Shown here: positions 42,044-50,092 of the stretch, piece after piece
Numbering within the stretch: the first letter of the stretch is position 1
Layout: each line of letters begins with the position of its first letter
NCBI RefSeq assembly: GCF_014203545.1
Contig: NZ_JACHJG010000011.1
Coordinates: forward strand, 62,001 to 126,000
DNA: 64,000 nucleotides
Reading direction: 5' to 3'
Source of the DNA: Streptomyces netropsis
GTDB lineage: Bacteria; Actinomycetota; Actinomycetes; Streptomycetales; Streptomycetaceae
Made by a program: the position numbers and the translations under genes
The notes under the pieces: generated by a model
Seen by the model: only the letters and a program-made list of their open reading frames with translations
Databases searched by the model: none
Told to the model about the DNA's origin: nothing

Positions 42044-42633
42044 GCGCCGCGGAACCGCTCAGCGCCGAGGAGACCGCCCGGATCCGGGAAGGGATCGCCG
42101 GGGCCGTCCTCGGGGCGCCCGACGGGCTGGCCGAATCACTGGAGCACGACCCCGACGGGTTTCTGCGCCTGGTCGCCGCCACCCGGGTCGGCGCCGAGGA
42201 GTCCAGCCGGCTCCTGCGCGAGGCGGTCCAGGGCGCTCGGGCGGCGGGCCACAGCTGGGACACCGTGGGCCGCATCCTGGGCGTGAGCCGACAAGCCGCC
42301 CAGCAGCGGTTCTCCGTCAAGGGCGACTCCGCCCCCTCCGGGGCGGGCAAGGGGATCGGCGAGCGCCGGGTGCTGACCCCGCTGACCGCCTTCGACGAGA
42401 TGCAGGCACTCGCGGAAGCGGGCGTGGGGCGCTGGGAACTGGTCGACTACGGACCGCTGTACCACGTGGTGGAGGCGTCCGACCGCCCCTGGGAGTACCG
42501 CCGCGTGCCGTTCGCGGTCGGTGGCCGGCACCGGCGGATGGAGGTCGAAGGCTGGATCCAGGTCGGCAGCGGCTCCTTCCCCTGGCGCTACTACAAGCGC
42601 CCGCTGAAGACCTCCGAGGGCAAGCAGCCGTAG
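42040..42633 (+). CDS. HTH-containing protein, probably autoregulatory
   Basis: 197 aa. A helix-turn-helix of sigma-factor/AsnC appearance is at residues ~65-90 (GHSWDTVGRILGVSRQAAQQRF). The N-terminal ~60 residues are acidic and helical. The C-terminal ~100 residues form a domain I do not recognise (LTPLTAFDEMQALAEAGVG, then WELVDYGPLYHVVEA). Position behind the twin operators at 41655-41704 makes autoregulation the simplest model. Coupled by ATGA to the small membrane protein. Confidence 0.65.
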   Translation: MSAAEPLSAEETARIREGIAGAVLGAPDGLAESLEHDPDGFLRLVAATRVGAEESSRLLREAVQGARAAGHSWDTVGRILGVSRQAAQQRFSVKGDSAPSGAGKGIGERRVLTPLTAFDEMQALAEAGVGRWELVDYGPLYHVVEASDRPWEYRRVPFAVGGRHRRMEVEGWIQVGSGSFPWRYYKRPLKTSEGKQP

Positions 42634-42656
42634 CCGCACCGGCCGGGCTGTTTCCC

Positions 42657-42671
42657 TTACCTGCAAGGTAA
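42657..42671. promoter_or_regulatory. Short palindrome upstream of the SnoaL-like gene
   Basis: TTACCT-GCA-AGGTAA, 6-bp arms with a 3-bp spacer, about 115 bp before ATG 42788. The form resembles operators of MarR/HxlR-type repressors. No regulator of that type is visible in the window. Confidence 0.35.
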
Positions 42672-42708
42672 TCGCGCGTTTTCCGGCGCCTCGGCATGCT
42701 GAGGGCAG

Positions 42709-42744
42709 CGGATTTCGGGCCGGCGCCCTCCGGCCCGAAATCCG
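42709..42744. terminator. 15-bp stem hairpin between HTH and SnoaL-like genes
   Basis: Perfect 15-bp arms with a 6-nt loop, 75 nt after the HTH stop and about 44 nt before the next start. Terminator of the upstream operon or a leader structure; the position fits either. Confidence 0.55.
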
Positions 42745-42787
42745 TGCCCCACCCCCCTTATTCAGCACCGAACGAGGAGAACTCGCC

Positions 42788-43156
42788 ATGTCGCAGTACG
42801 AGACCGCCGTCGCCCGCTACTTCGAGGCCTGGAACGCCACCGACCCCGCCGCCCTCGCCGAGGCGGTCGCCGCCGCGTGGACGGAGGACGGGTCCTACAC
42901 CGACCCGCTTGCCGACGTCAGTGGGCACGAGCAGCTCGCCGCGGTCATCGCGGGTGCCCACGGACAGTTTCCCGGCTTCGAGTTCCGGCACACCGGGACG
43001 GTCGACGGGCACCACGACACCGCGCGGTTCGCATGGGAGCTCGTGTCCACCGTCGACGGGTCCGCGCCCGTCGCGGGGTTCGATGTGATCACGCTGGCCG
43101 AGGACGGTCGGATCCGTGGCGTCCTCGGTTTTCTCGACCGGGTGCCCACGGCGTGA
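42788..43156 (+). CDS. SnoaL-like/NTF2-fold protein
   Basis: 122 aa NTF2-like domain (YFEAWNATDPAALAEAVAAAW, GSYTDPLADVSGHEQLAAVI, FEFRHTGTVDGHHDTARFAWEL). Members range from polyketide cyclases to small isomerases. GAGGAG stands before ATG 42788. It lies outside the SARP regulon, beyond the phosphopantetheinyl transferase, and has a MarR/HxlR-like palindrome upstream, so it is probably unrelated to the polyketide pathway. Confidence 0.75.
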   Translation: MSQYETAVARYFEAWNATDPAALAEAVAAAWTEDGSYTDPLADVSGHEQLAAVIAGAHGQFPGFEFRHTGTVDGHHDTARFAWELVSTVDGSAPVAGFDVITLAEDGRIRGVLGFLDRVPTA

Positions 43157-43187
43157 AATCCTGAATGTCCGAAGGCCTCGGCTCGTT

Positions 43188-43215
43188 CGGAGGGGGACGG
43201 TTCTCTCCCCCTCCG
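43188..43215. terminator. Bidirectional hairpin between converging genes
   Basis: 10-bp stem CGGAGGGGGA/TCCCCCTCCG with an 8-nt loop, between stops at 43156 and 43224. Confidence 0.7.
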
Positions 43216-43223
43216 GTAGGTCG

Positions 43224-43568
43224 TCAGGGCGTCAGGTTGATCGTGAAGTTCGTGAATCCATTGACGTCGAACTCACGGAAACCTTCATTGCGGGTGGGTG
43301 GGTCACACCGGTTGAGACACCATTCGAAGGCGTTGTTCGTGACGCATGTGACGATCGGCCCCGCCCACACCGCGCCGTCCGTGGCCTCGGCGTGGAAATA
43401 CCAGAAGCGGTTGACGGCCGATACGTTCGCGCCGTCCACGGTCACCGTCGCGCCCGGCTGGATGTTCCACCAGCCGCGCTTCAGCCAGCCTTCCGGGCAG
43501 TTCGGGAAGCGTTTGATGTATGCCACCGAGACGAGGGTGCGGTAGCTGTTGCGGAAAGACAGCGACAT
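43224..43568 (-). CDS. DUF1036 domain protein
   Basis: 114 aa. The aromatic, glycine-rich pattern (VSVAYIKRFPNCPEGWLKRGWWNIQPGATVTV, shown in two parts by its SVAYIKR and GWWNIQPG cores) and RFWYFHAEATDGAVWAG, with three cysteines downstream, matches the DUF1036 family, small beta-rich proteins of unknown role. There is no signal peptide. GAGGGGGGAA precedes the ATG. It lies 12 nt behind a small hypothetical gene on the same strand, so the pair is probably co-transcribed. Confidence 0.75.
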   Translation of the reverse strand: MSLSFRNSYRTLVSVAYIKRFPNCPEGWLKRGWWNIQPGATVTVDGANVSAVNRFWYFHAEATDGAVWAGPIVTCVTNNAFEWCLNRCDPPTRNEGFREFDVNGFTNFTINLTP

Positions 43569-43580
43569 CGGATTCCCCCC

Positions 43581-43808
43581 TCAGCTCTCGGACGGTGTGA
43601 GTCGGAAGCTCGGGCCCGCGCCGGCCTGTGGCGCGTGTTCCTCGGTCACCAGAAGGCCCGGCCGGTGGCGGACGACGCCCTCGGATTCGACCTCCACTGC
43701 TTCCTCGGCGGTAGTGGGCGCGGCGGCCGTCCGGACGGCGTTCGCCACCTCTGGATCCAGATCGGAACGGGCGTCCGCGCCTGTGTCGTCCGCTGGTTGC
43801 TCCGTCAT
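43581..43808 (-). CDS. Small acidic hypothetical protein
   Basis: 75 aa, strongly acidic and Ala-rich, probably disordered (TEQPADDTGADARSDLDPEV at the start, PSFRLTPSES at the end). The ribosome site GAGGGGG before ATG 43808 and close spacing to the DUF1036 gene support it as a real gene. I recognise no domain. Confidence 0.55.
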   Translation of the reverse strand: MTEQPADDTGADARSDLDPEVANAVRTAAAPTTAEEAVEVESEGVVRHRPGLLVTEEHAPQAGAGPSFRLTPSES

Positions 43809-43979
43809 GCGACCCCCTCATGCGCTGCGCCCGGTCCGTCACCGGACGTCGAATGCCGAGAGTAATCGGATGACTTCATAGTGTGATAGAGCGTGCGGTG
43901 GCGTAGTAGCCGGACCGTTCTGCGGCCATCACGCGCCAGCGCGCGGGCGGACCGCGAGCCCCCCGCTAACCGGCCAAGG

Positions 43980-44699
43980 TCAGGACGAGGTGTGCTCGCC
44001 GGACTCGCGCATCCGGCCCCGCTTGCGCCAGGCCACGACGACCGCCGCGAGCCCGGTGAGCGCGATGAAGGCCATGGCGGCGATGAACGCCGGTGACGTG
44101 GGAGTCGACGCGTGGCTGCCCGCGATCACATAGGCCGCGGTGTTGGGCACGCTCCCGAGGCCCGTCGCCAGCAGGAAGGGGAGCCAGCCCATCCGGGAGA
44201 CGGCCGCGCAGTAATTGGCGGCCGCGAACGGCACGCCCGGGAAGAGACGGATCGCCATCATCGAGCGGAAGCCGTGCCGGCTGAGCTGCCGGTCCGCGGC
44301 CCGGAGCCACCGCCCGCGCAGCAGCGGACGCAGCGCGTCCTGCCCCAGCAGCCGCCCCAGGCCGAAGGCGATGCCCGAACCGAGAACCGTGCCGGCCAGC
44401 GCGGCGGCGGTACCGAACTGCGCACCGAAGAGCGCGCCCGCGGCGAGGTTCAGGATCGGGCGCGGCACGAACGCCGCCGTGCACAGCCCGTACGCGACCG
44501 CGAACAGTACGACCGCGGCGCCGCCGGACAACTGCGGCGGCCAGCCGTCGGCGAGCAGCCGCTCCGGGCGGCACACCAGCACGGTCACCGCGGCGGCGGC
44601 GAGCAGCGCGGCGAGCAGACCCAGCCGGGACCACGGGGACAGCAGCACGCGGCTGCAGCGCGTGGCGAAACCGGGGGAGGGCGCGGCGGAATCGAGCAT
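43980..44699 (-). CDS. TVP38/TMEM64-type VTT-domain membrane protein
   Basis: 239 aa polytopic membrane protein of the VTT (SNARE-associated/DedA-like) superfamily. Conserved landmarks are FVPRPILNLAAGALFGAQFG, GSGIAFGLGRLLGQDALRPL, and FRSMMAIRLFPGVPFAAANY, where the RxFPxVPF segment is the TVP38 signature. About five or six helices are predicted. These proteins take part in lipid and ion homeostasis of the membrane. ATG 44699 was chosen because the upstream frame is promoter-like. A DedA relative lies at 48175. Confidence 0.85.
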   Translation of the reverse strand: MLDSAAPSPGFATRCSRVLLSPWSRLGLLAALLAAAAVTVLVCRPERLLADGWPPQLSGGAAVVLFAVAYGLCTAAFVPRPILNLAAGALFGAQFGTAAALAGTVLGSGIAFGLGRLLGQDALRPLLRGRWLRAADRQLSRHGFRSMMAIRLFPGVPFAAANYCAAVSRMGWLPFLLATGLGSVPNTAAYVIAGSHASTPTSPAFIAAMAFIALTGLAAVVVAWRKRGRMRESGEHTSS

Positions 44700-44905
44700 C
44701 GATGGAGCGTAACTGACGCGGGCGTAAGGCGGATGTGATGTCACGGAGACGGGACAGAACCGGGACGGCCGGTCACGTGCCGTTCGCTCCGCCGACACCG
44801 GTCGTCCGCAGCGGCCGCGCGCCGCCCGGCGCCAGGCCTGCCCCTCTTCACGCTGCCGTCCCCGCATGGGCGGGAACGGCCTGAAGAGCTTTGCCGGGGG
44901 GTTTT

Positions 44906-45091
44906 ATGACCGAATATGCGGCACGGCATTTTGCCGTCAATCGTTTCCGGTCCTTCGGCTTCCCTGACCGCTTCATCGGGCACAGGGATTTCCCTCTCTT
45001 CGTCGAACAGGTCAACACGGACCTGGACCGAAAAGATGCGACCTTCAAGGTCGTCCCCGGGCTGTCGCCGGAGCCGTCGGGGCCGCGCTGA
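44906..45091 (+). CDS. Stand-alone AbfB-type (CBM42) module fragment
   Basis: 61 aa that align by eye with a single AbfB repeat (arabinofuranosidase B carbohydrate-binding module): FRSFGFPDRFIGHRDFPLF and DATFKVVPGLSPEP match the SxNFPxxYxRH and ATFxxxPGL signatures. Normal AbfB domains have about 140 residues with three such repeats and are attached to enzymes. GGGGG stands before the ATG. There is no signal peptide. It may be a remnant of a larger gene or a small intracellular protein. Confidence 0.5.
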   Translation: MTEYAARHFAVNRFRSFGFPDRFIGHRDFPLFVEQVNTDLDRKDATFKVVPGLSPEPSGPR

Positions 45092-45136
45092 ACATAATCA
45101 CGTGCCCCCGGGCGGGGCCCGGCCTAGGGTGCAGCC

Positions 45137-45352
45137 ATGGAAGAACGGCGGGAAGGGGCACTCGAAAGGGCTGAGCAGATGGTGTTGTTCATAGCGGCGG
45201 AGCGACGGGCCAGGCTCGCGTTGCGCCAAGGGCAGTTGGAGAAAGTGCTCACCGCCCTGCAGCTCAAGATGGTGATCCGGCAGATGACGCAGATGTGGAT
45301 GGACGGGTTCGTCGTCGGCACGGCACACCGTGCCCGGGGCGAGCAGCCCTAG
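45137..45352 (+). CDS. Small helical protein of unknown function
   Basis: 71 aa, predicted fully helical and basic (LERAEQMVLFIAAERRARLAL, then LQLKMVIRQMTQMWMDGF). A TAGGGT -10-like hexamer lies 6 nt before ATG 45137, indicating a leaderless transcript. No homologous domain recognised. Confidence 0.55.
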   Translation: MEERREGALERAEQMVLFIAAERRARLALRQGQLEKVLTALQLKMVIRQMTQMWMDGFVVGTAHRARGEQP

Positions 45353-45446
45353 GGGGCACCGGTGCCGTGACCGCAATGCTGTGAGAGGGGAAGGTTTCAC
45401 GGGGGTGGCCGAGCGGACGAGCCGGGCGCATCGGCACAATGGGGGA

Positions 45447-46292
45447 GTGGACGAACCGATACCCGTGACCCGGGACGTGGACTGGGGCACCGCCAAGCTG
45501 ATGCCCGACGTGGACCGGGCGCGGGCCTGGCTGCTGACGGTGAACGGCGCCCCCCAGTCCTATGTGGATCTGGACGATCCCACCCACCTCGAATTCGAGT
45601 ACGCGCGACGGCTCGCCCACGCCGTGGACGCCGCCACCGAGCCGCGCCGGGCCCTCGACGTGCTGCACCTGGGCGGTGGCGCGCTCACCCTGCCGCGCTA
45701 TGTCGCGGCCACCCGGCCCGGCTCGCGCCAACGGGTCGTCGAGGCGGACCGCGGCCTCATCGCCCTCGTCGCCGAACACCTGCCGGTGCGGGACGGGTCG
45801 GGGATCGAGGTGCGTGCGGCGGACGCCCGTACGGCGCTGGAGGCCGAGCCCGACGCCTCCGCCGACGTGATCATCGCGGATGTCTTCGGTGGCTCGCGGG
45901 TGCCCGCGCATCTCACATCGGTGGAGTACGCGCGCTGCGCGGCCCGGGTGCTGCGCCCCCAGGGCCGGTACGCGGCGAACCTCGCCGACGGCGCGCCCTT
46001 CACCTTCCTGCGCTCGCAGGTGGCGACGTTCGCGGCGGCCTTCGCGCACGTGTGTCTGATCGCCGAGCCGCCGATGCTGCGGGGCCGGCGCTTCGGCAAC
46101 GCGGTCCTCGTCGCCTCGCACACCGAGCTGCCCGTCACGGCGCTCGCCCGCCGTGCCGCCGGCGACGCCTTCCCGGCGCGGGTCGAGCACGGACCGATGC
46201 TGGAGCGCTTCACCGCCGGGGCGGCGCCCGTGTACGACGTGGACGCGGCGCCCTCTCCCGAGCCGCCGGGCGGGACGTTCAGCATCGGCTGA
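45447..46292 (+). CDS. Spermidine-synthase-like methyltransferase-fold protein
   Basis: 281 aa. The polyamine-synthase/SAM-methyltransferase Rossmann fold shows in YVDLDDPTHLEFEY, ALDVLHLGGGALTLPRY, and VIIADVFGGSRVPAHL. It is shorter than true spermidine synthases and lacks clear putrescine-binding residues. Actinobacteria carry many such proteins annotated as spermidine synthase without proof. Start is uncertain: GTG 45447 follows a CACAAT -10-like hexamer by 6 nt (leaderless), while GTG 45405 has a GAGGGGAAGG ribosome site. Confidence 0.72.
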   Translation: MDEPIPVTRDVDWGTAKLMPDVDRARAWLLTVNGAPQSYVDLDDPTHLEFEYARRLAHAVDAATEPRRALDVLHLGGGALTLPRYVAATRPGSRQRVVEADRGLIALVAEHLPVRDGSGIEVRAADARTALEAEPDASADVIIADVFGGSRVPAHLTSVEYARCAARVLRPQGRYAANLADGAPFTFLRSQVATFAAAFAHVCLIAEPPMLRGRRFGNAVLVASHTELPVTALARRAAGDAFPARVEHGPMLERFTAGAAPVYDVDAAPSPEPPGGTFSIG

Positions 46293-46370
46293 CACCGGGC
46301 GGGGTGTCCGGGCCGCCGTCACGGCGGCCCGGAATCCCACAGGGCCGGGCGGAGTCGGTGCCGGGGTCGC

Positions 46371-47393
46371 TCAGGAGGACTTGAGCGGCCGGAGCGAGCT
46401 CATGATCTTCTTGATGGTGTCGTCGGGGAGCTCGCCGTCGAAGCCGGTGCCCGCGTAGAGGATCCAGGTCGCGAGGTCGCCCGACGTGTCCTTGTACGTC
46501 ACCGCGAACGCCTTGCCGTCCGTCACGCACTTGTCGGTCTTCTTCACGCCCGTCACCGTCGCCGAGGCGGTGTAGCCGGTGATGCCGTGGTCGCTCTTGA
46601 ACGGCTTGGCCTTGGTGGTGTCGAAGCGGCCCGTCTTCTTTTGGTCGAACGCCGCGAAGACCCAGTTGAGCGACTCGATCTCGGCGGCCGACCCCTCACT
46701 CTTGGCGCCCTGCGCGCCCTTGGTGCCGGCGCCGCCCCGGTGGTCGTTCTTCGCGCACTCCCCGTCCTTGTAGACGGCGTTGCCCGACATGGTGACCAGG
46801 GGCTTGCCGTCCTCGTCCTCGAAGCCGGTGGACATCGTCGGGGAACGGACCGTCCAGTCCGCCGGGACGTCGAAGGCGTTGTGCCGCTTGCCGTTGACGA
46901 CGACCTTCCAACCGTCGATCACCGGCTTGGTCTCTTCGCCGTCGCGCGGATTGTCGTCCGGGGCCGCCGCGCTCTGGCTCGGGGCCGCCGGGGCCGCCGG
47001 GGCGGAGGACGCCGGCTTCGGGTAGCCGCCCTTGGCGGCGGGCTGCTCGTCGTCGTCCTTCAGTACGACGACCCCGGTGACCACGGCCGCGGCCACGACC
47101 GCCACCGCCGCCCCGATCGCGATCATCGTGGTGCGCTTGCGGTTGTCCCGCGGCGACTGCGGACCGCCGGGCGCGCCCGGCGGGGTCCACTGCGGGACGC
47201 CCGGCTGACTCGGGTAGCCCGGCGCTCCGGGCTGTCCGGCGGGCTGCTGGTAGGGATTGGGCTGCTGGTAACCCGGCTGCTGATACGGGTTGGGTTGCTG
47301 GTACGCCGGCTGCTGGTACGGGTTCTGGTTCGGCTTCTGATTCGGGTCCTGCGGGTTCTGCTCGCCCCCGGGCGGCTGCTGTCCTGGCCACAT
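46371..47393 (-). CDS. Pro/Gln-rich single-pass membrane protein with extracellular domain
   Basis: 340 aa. The N-terminal ~75 residues are repeats of NPYQQP-type units (at least five), followed by one transmembrane helix (TMIAIGAAVAVVAAAVVTGVVVL, read as a hydrophobic run near residue 88-110), an Ala/Pro linker and an extracellular domain of ~190 residues with two cysteines. No enzymatic motif is apparent. The layout recalls actinobacterial surface sensors or adaptors. It is transcribed divergently from a thioesterase gene. Confidence 0.68.
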   Translation of the reverse strand: MWPGQQPPGGEQNPQDPNQKPNQNPYQQPAYQQPNPYQQPGYQQPNPYQQPAGQPGAPGYPSQPGVPQWTPPGAPGGPQSPRDNRKRTTMIAIGAAVAVVAAAVVTGVVVLKDDDEQPAAKGGYPKPASSAPAAPAAPSQSAAAPDDNPRDGEETKPVIDGWKVVVNGKRHNAFDVPADWTVRSPTMSTGFEDEDGKPLVTMSGNAVYKDGECAKNDHRGGAGTKGAQGAKSEGSAAEIESLNWVFAAFDQKKTGRFDTTKAKPFKSDHGITGYTASATVTGVKKTDKCVTDGKAFAVTYKDTSGDLATWILYAGTGFDGELPDDTIKKIMSSLRPLKSS

Positions 47394-47409
47394 GGCCGAT
47401 AACCATAGA

Positions 47410-47439
47410 GGGCGCCGGTGACGACGCTGACCGGCGCCC
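47410..47439. promoter_or_regulatory. Inverted repeat in divergent promoter region
   Basis: 10-bp arms GGGCGCCGGT/ACCGGCGCCC with a 10-nt spacer, between divergent starts at 47393 and 47477. It is likelier to be an operator than a terminator because both genes point away from it. Confidence 0.4.
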
Positions 47440-47464
47440 CTTCCCGATCCTTGCTACTGGCTGG

Positions 47465-47470
47465 TAACTT
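47465..47470 (+). promoter_or_regulatory. Putative -10 of the thioesterase gene (leaderless)
   Basis: TAACTT, 6 nt before ATG 47477, with no Shine-Dalgarno between them. Confidence 0.45.
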
Positions 47471-47476
47471 GCGGGT

Positions 47477-47929
47477 ATGTCTCAGACCACGCCCTCGATC
47501 GGCGACATGCTCGCGGCCACCGTGCCCATGGCCCGTACGCTCAACCTCGTCTTCGACGAGACGACCGCCGAGCGCGCCGTCGTCCGACTGCCCGACCAGC
47601 CCGACTACCACAACCACGTCGGGGGCCCGCACGCCGGCGCGATGTTCACCCTCGCCGAGTCCGCCAGTGGCGCGATCGTCCTCGCCGCCTTCGGCGACCA
47701 GCTCTCCCGGGCCGTGCCGCTCGCCGTGCGCGCCGAGATCGGCTACAAGAAGCTCGCCATGGGCGAGGTCACCGCCACCGCAGAGCTGGGCCGCCCGGCC
47801 GCCGAGGTCGTCGCGGAGCTGGACGCGGGGGAGCGCCCGGAGTTCCCGGTCAACGTCGCGATCACCCGCGCGGACGGCGCGGTGACGGGCGAGATGACCG
47901 TGGTGTGGACCCTGCGGCCCAATGCGTAG
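47477..47929 (+). CDS. Hotdog-fold thioesterase-like protein (PaaI/DUF4442 type)
   Basis: 150 aa with a hotdog fold. NHVGGPHAGAMFTLAESASG is the hallmark HxxGG-HAGA...E helix of acyl-CoA thioesterases. The PaaI/DUF4442 branch usually acts on short or aromatic acyl-CoA. The acidic residue in the central helix is retained. Leaderless start indicated by TAACTT. Monocistronic. Confidence 0.8.
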   Translation: MSQTTPSIGDMLAATVPMARTLNLVFDETTAERAVVRLPDQPDYHNHVGGPHAGAMFTLAESASGAIVLAAFGDQLSRAVPLAVRAEIGYKKLAMGEVTATAELGRPAAEVVAELDAGERPEFPVNVAITRADGAVTGEMTVVWTLRPNA

Positions 47930-48174
47930 CCTCCGCTCCGGTAAGCGGTGATCTGCTGCTTTCGCGGGGGGACGTCCGTGGCCGTCCGGTCTTCGACGTC
48001 GCGGGCTGCCTGCCGGCGGTCGGTGGTGCTCCGTCCGGTCCCTTGTCCCACTCGTGACCCTCGATCGAGCAACCGGCGGCCCCGCGAATGAGTCCTCCCC
48101 TCCAGTAGGCTGCCCGGCGTGTGCCCTCGTGGCGCACGCCGGGCATTTGATCACCAACCGGGGAGGAACCGGCG

Positions 48175-48858
48175 TTGCACATCCAGGAGTGGCTCGAAAC
48201 AGTACCGGCGGTAGCCGTCTACCTGCTGGTGGGCGGGGTCATCGGACTGGAGAGCCTGGGCATCCCGCTTCCCGGTGAGATCGTCCTGGTCAGCGCCACG
48301 CTGCTGGCCGCCACGCAGGACCACATCAACCCGTACGTGCTGGGCGCGTGCGCCATCGTGGGCGCGATCGTCGGTGACTCCATCGGCTACATGATCGGCC
48401 GCAAGGGCGGGCAGCCACTGCTGGACTGGCTCGGCCGCAAGTTCCCCAAGCACTTCGGGCCCGATCACGTGGCCACCGCCGAGCGGTCCTTCCACAAGTG
48501 GGGCATGTGGGCGGTCTTCTTCGGTCGCTTCATCGCCTTCCTGCGGATCTTCGCCGGTCCGCTCGCGGGTGTGCTGAAGATGCCGTACTGGAAGTTCCTG
48601 ATCGCCAACGTGCTGGGCGGCATCGTCTGGGCCGGCGGCACGGTCGCGGTGATCTACACCGTCGGCAAGGTCGCCGAGGACTGGATCAAGCGCTTCTCCT
48701 ACGTCGGCCTGGCTGCCGCCGTGGTGTTCGGTCTCGGCTCCCTGCTGGTGATGCGCCTGCGGGCCAAGAAGGCCGCCGCCAAGCGTGCCGAGGCCGAGGC
48801 GGCCGCGGACCCGAGCGCCGAGCAGCCCGCCGCCGCGCCCGTCGCGGTCAACGACTGA
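48175..48858 (+). CDS. DedA-family membrane protein
   Basis: 227 aa. The VTT domain has conserved acidic and basic residues, GGVIGLESLGIPLPGEIVL and FFGRFIAFLRIFAGPLAG, and about five helices. DedA proteins are implicated in flipping lipid carriers such as C55-phosphate and in proton-driven membrane homeostasis. Start is TTG 48175 preceded by GGGGAGGA. The C-terminal ~35 residues are an Ala/Glu-rich tail. Followed by a terminator. Confidence 0.9.
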   Translation: MHIQEWLETVPAVAVYLLVGGVIGLESLGIPLPGEIVLVSATLLAATQDHINPYVLGACAIVGAIVGDSIGYMIGRKGGQPLLDWLGRKFPKHFGPDHVATAERSFHKWGMWAVFFGRFIAFLRIFAGPLAGVLKMPYWKFLIANVLGGIVWAGGTVAVIYTVGKVAEDWIKRFSYVGLAAAVVFGLGSLLVMRLRAKKAAAKRAEAEAAADPSAEQPAAAPVAVND

Positions 48859-48891
48859 CGACGGCTCCGGGGCCGCGGCCCCACCCCGTAC

Positions 48892-48922
48892 ACAGCTCGC
48901 CCGGGCATCCCGGGCGAGCTGT
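48892..48922. terminator. Bidirectional terminator after dedA-like gene
   Basis: Perfect 14-bp stem ACAGCTCGCCCGGG/CCCGGGCGAGCTGT with a 3-nt loop, between converging genes. Confidence 0.85.
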
Positions 48923-48986
48923 CGTGTTTCCGCGCCACCGAACCGGTCGCGAGCGAGGCCGTTCCGGCGTCCGGTCGTCTCAAGGG

Positions 48987-49955
48987 TCACTGGTCGCGCG
49001 GGCCGTCCGGAGGGAGATGGCCGGCGAGCCAGAGGGTGACGGCTGTCAGCTCCGGTGACTCACGGGCGGGGCGTACGGCCCATTCCGAGCCCGGTGCTTC
49101 GGCCGCTCGTTCACGGGCGGCGTCGAGCATGGCGTCCAGGATTCCGGAGGACTTCTGGAACGGGGACTTGGGCCGCCACGCCGTCCGGTGAGGGACGCCG
49201 AGTCCGGCTGCCGCGATCCGCAGGGGCACCTTGTCCAGGGCCGTGCCGGGATCCCGGGTGTCGTCGTCGCGCCACATCACCCGGTGATCGATGCGGCGGG
49301 TGAGGGCGAGCAGGTCCAGGTGCTGCATGACGCGGCACCAGCGGCCCGGGGCGTCGGGTCCGACGACCTCGCCGATGTCCACGCCCGGTCGGCGGGCTGT
49401 CCAGTAGCGGCCCGCCTCGGCGAGGACTCCGCTGTCGAACGCGCCCTGGGAGTGCACCGGGGCGTCGCCTCCCATGGTCACGACGTCTGCTCCTTCGCCG
49501 GTCAGCACGGCTCCGCGTCCCCGTAGACGAGGAGCGGCCGCCATGATCGCCACGGCTTTCCCGATGATCCACGGGTCGGCCGTGCCGGTCATCGCGACCG
49601 CGGCCGCCGCATGGTCCTTCGCCTCTCGGAAGGAGACCGATACCGGTTCATGGGCGACGTCGAAGTGCCGGGCCACGTCCCCGGCGTCGGCGTCGGCCGG
49701 CGCGTCACCGGTGAGTACGGTGACGGCGACGGGATCCCACGGCGCGGCGGCCGCGAGCACGGCGGAGGAGTCCACACCGCTGGAGAGCAGAACCACCGGC
49801 CGTCCCGGTGTCCGGGCGATGGAGTCCGCCACCCGGGCGCGCAGCCAGTCAGCGATCAGCTTGCCCGCCGCTTCCGCGGTGTGGATGTCCACCCGCGGTC
49901 TGGGCGGTGGCCAGTCGGGAGCGTCGGCCGGGTAGTCGAAGAGTCGTTCTGTCAT
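48987..49955 (-). CDS. Stand-alone asparagine-synthase C-domain protein
   Basis: 322 aa. It contains only the ATP-pyrophosphatase/synthetase domain: PP-loop VVLLSSGVDSSAVLAAAA at ~residue 52, VLTGEGADVVTMGG, and WRPKSPFQKSSG near the end. The N-terminal Ntn glutamine amidohydrolase domain of AsnB is absent, and no free glutaminase adjoins. Such proteins use adenylation of a carboxylate for amide or lactam formation with a non-glutamine nitrogen source. The substrate is unknown. It lies 137 nt downstream of a gamma-carbonic anhydrase-like gene on the same strand. Confidence 0.78.
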   Translation of the reverse strand: MTERLFDYPADAPDWPPPRPRVDIHTAEAAGKLIADWLRARVADSIARTPGRPVVLLSSGVDSSAVLAAAAPWDPVAVTVLTGDAPADADAGDVARHFDVAHEPVSVSFREAKDHAAAAVAMTGTADPWIIGKAVAIMAAAPRLRGRGAVLTGEGADVVTMGGDAPVHSQGAFDSGVLAEAGRYWTARRPGVDIGEVVGPDAPGRWCRVMQHLDLLALTRRIDHRVMWRDDDTRDPGTALDKVPLRIAAAGLGVPHRTAWRPKSPFQKSSGILDAMLDAARERAAEAPGSEWAVRPARESPELTAVTLWLAGHLPPDGPRDQ

Positions 49956-50092
49956 GACCTGCCTTCCTGTCAGAAGTGCTGGGCCAAGCGCGATGCGCGA
50001 TCTCCGTGGCAGTCTGCGGCAATCGGTCGTTCCTGGGGAATCCCCGGGGGTGGTCGGCTCCGCGCGGTGACCGCGCGCCTGGCCGACATCGC

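Noticed and set aside
42788..43156. SnoaL-like gene as part of the polyketide cluster
   Set aside because: It is beyond the cluster's terminal palindrome, the PPTase and another operon, and has no SARP-type repeats upstream.
45447..46292. True spermidine synthase
   Set aside because: Only the nucleotide-binding fold is convincing; putrescine-site residues are not evident, so the name is kept as 'like'.
48987..49955. Lasso-peptide cyclase
   Set aside because: Lasso cyclases keep the glutaminase-like domain and are about twice as long, and no leader-binding or precursor gene is near.
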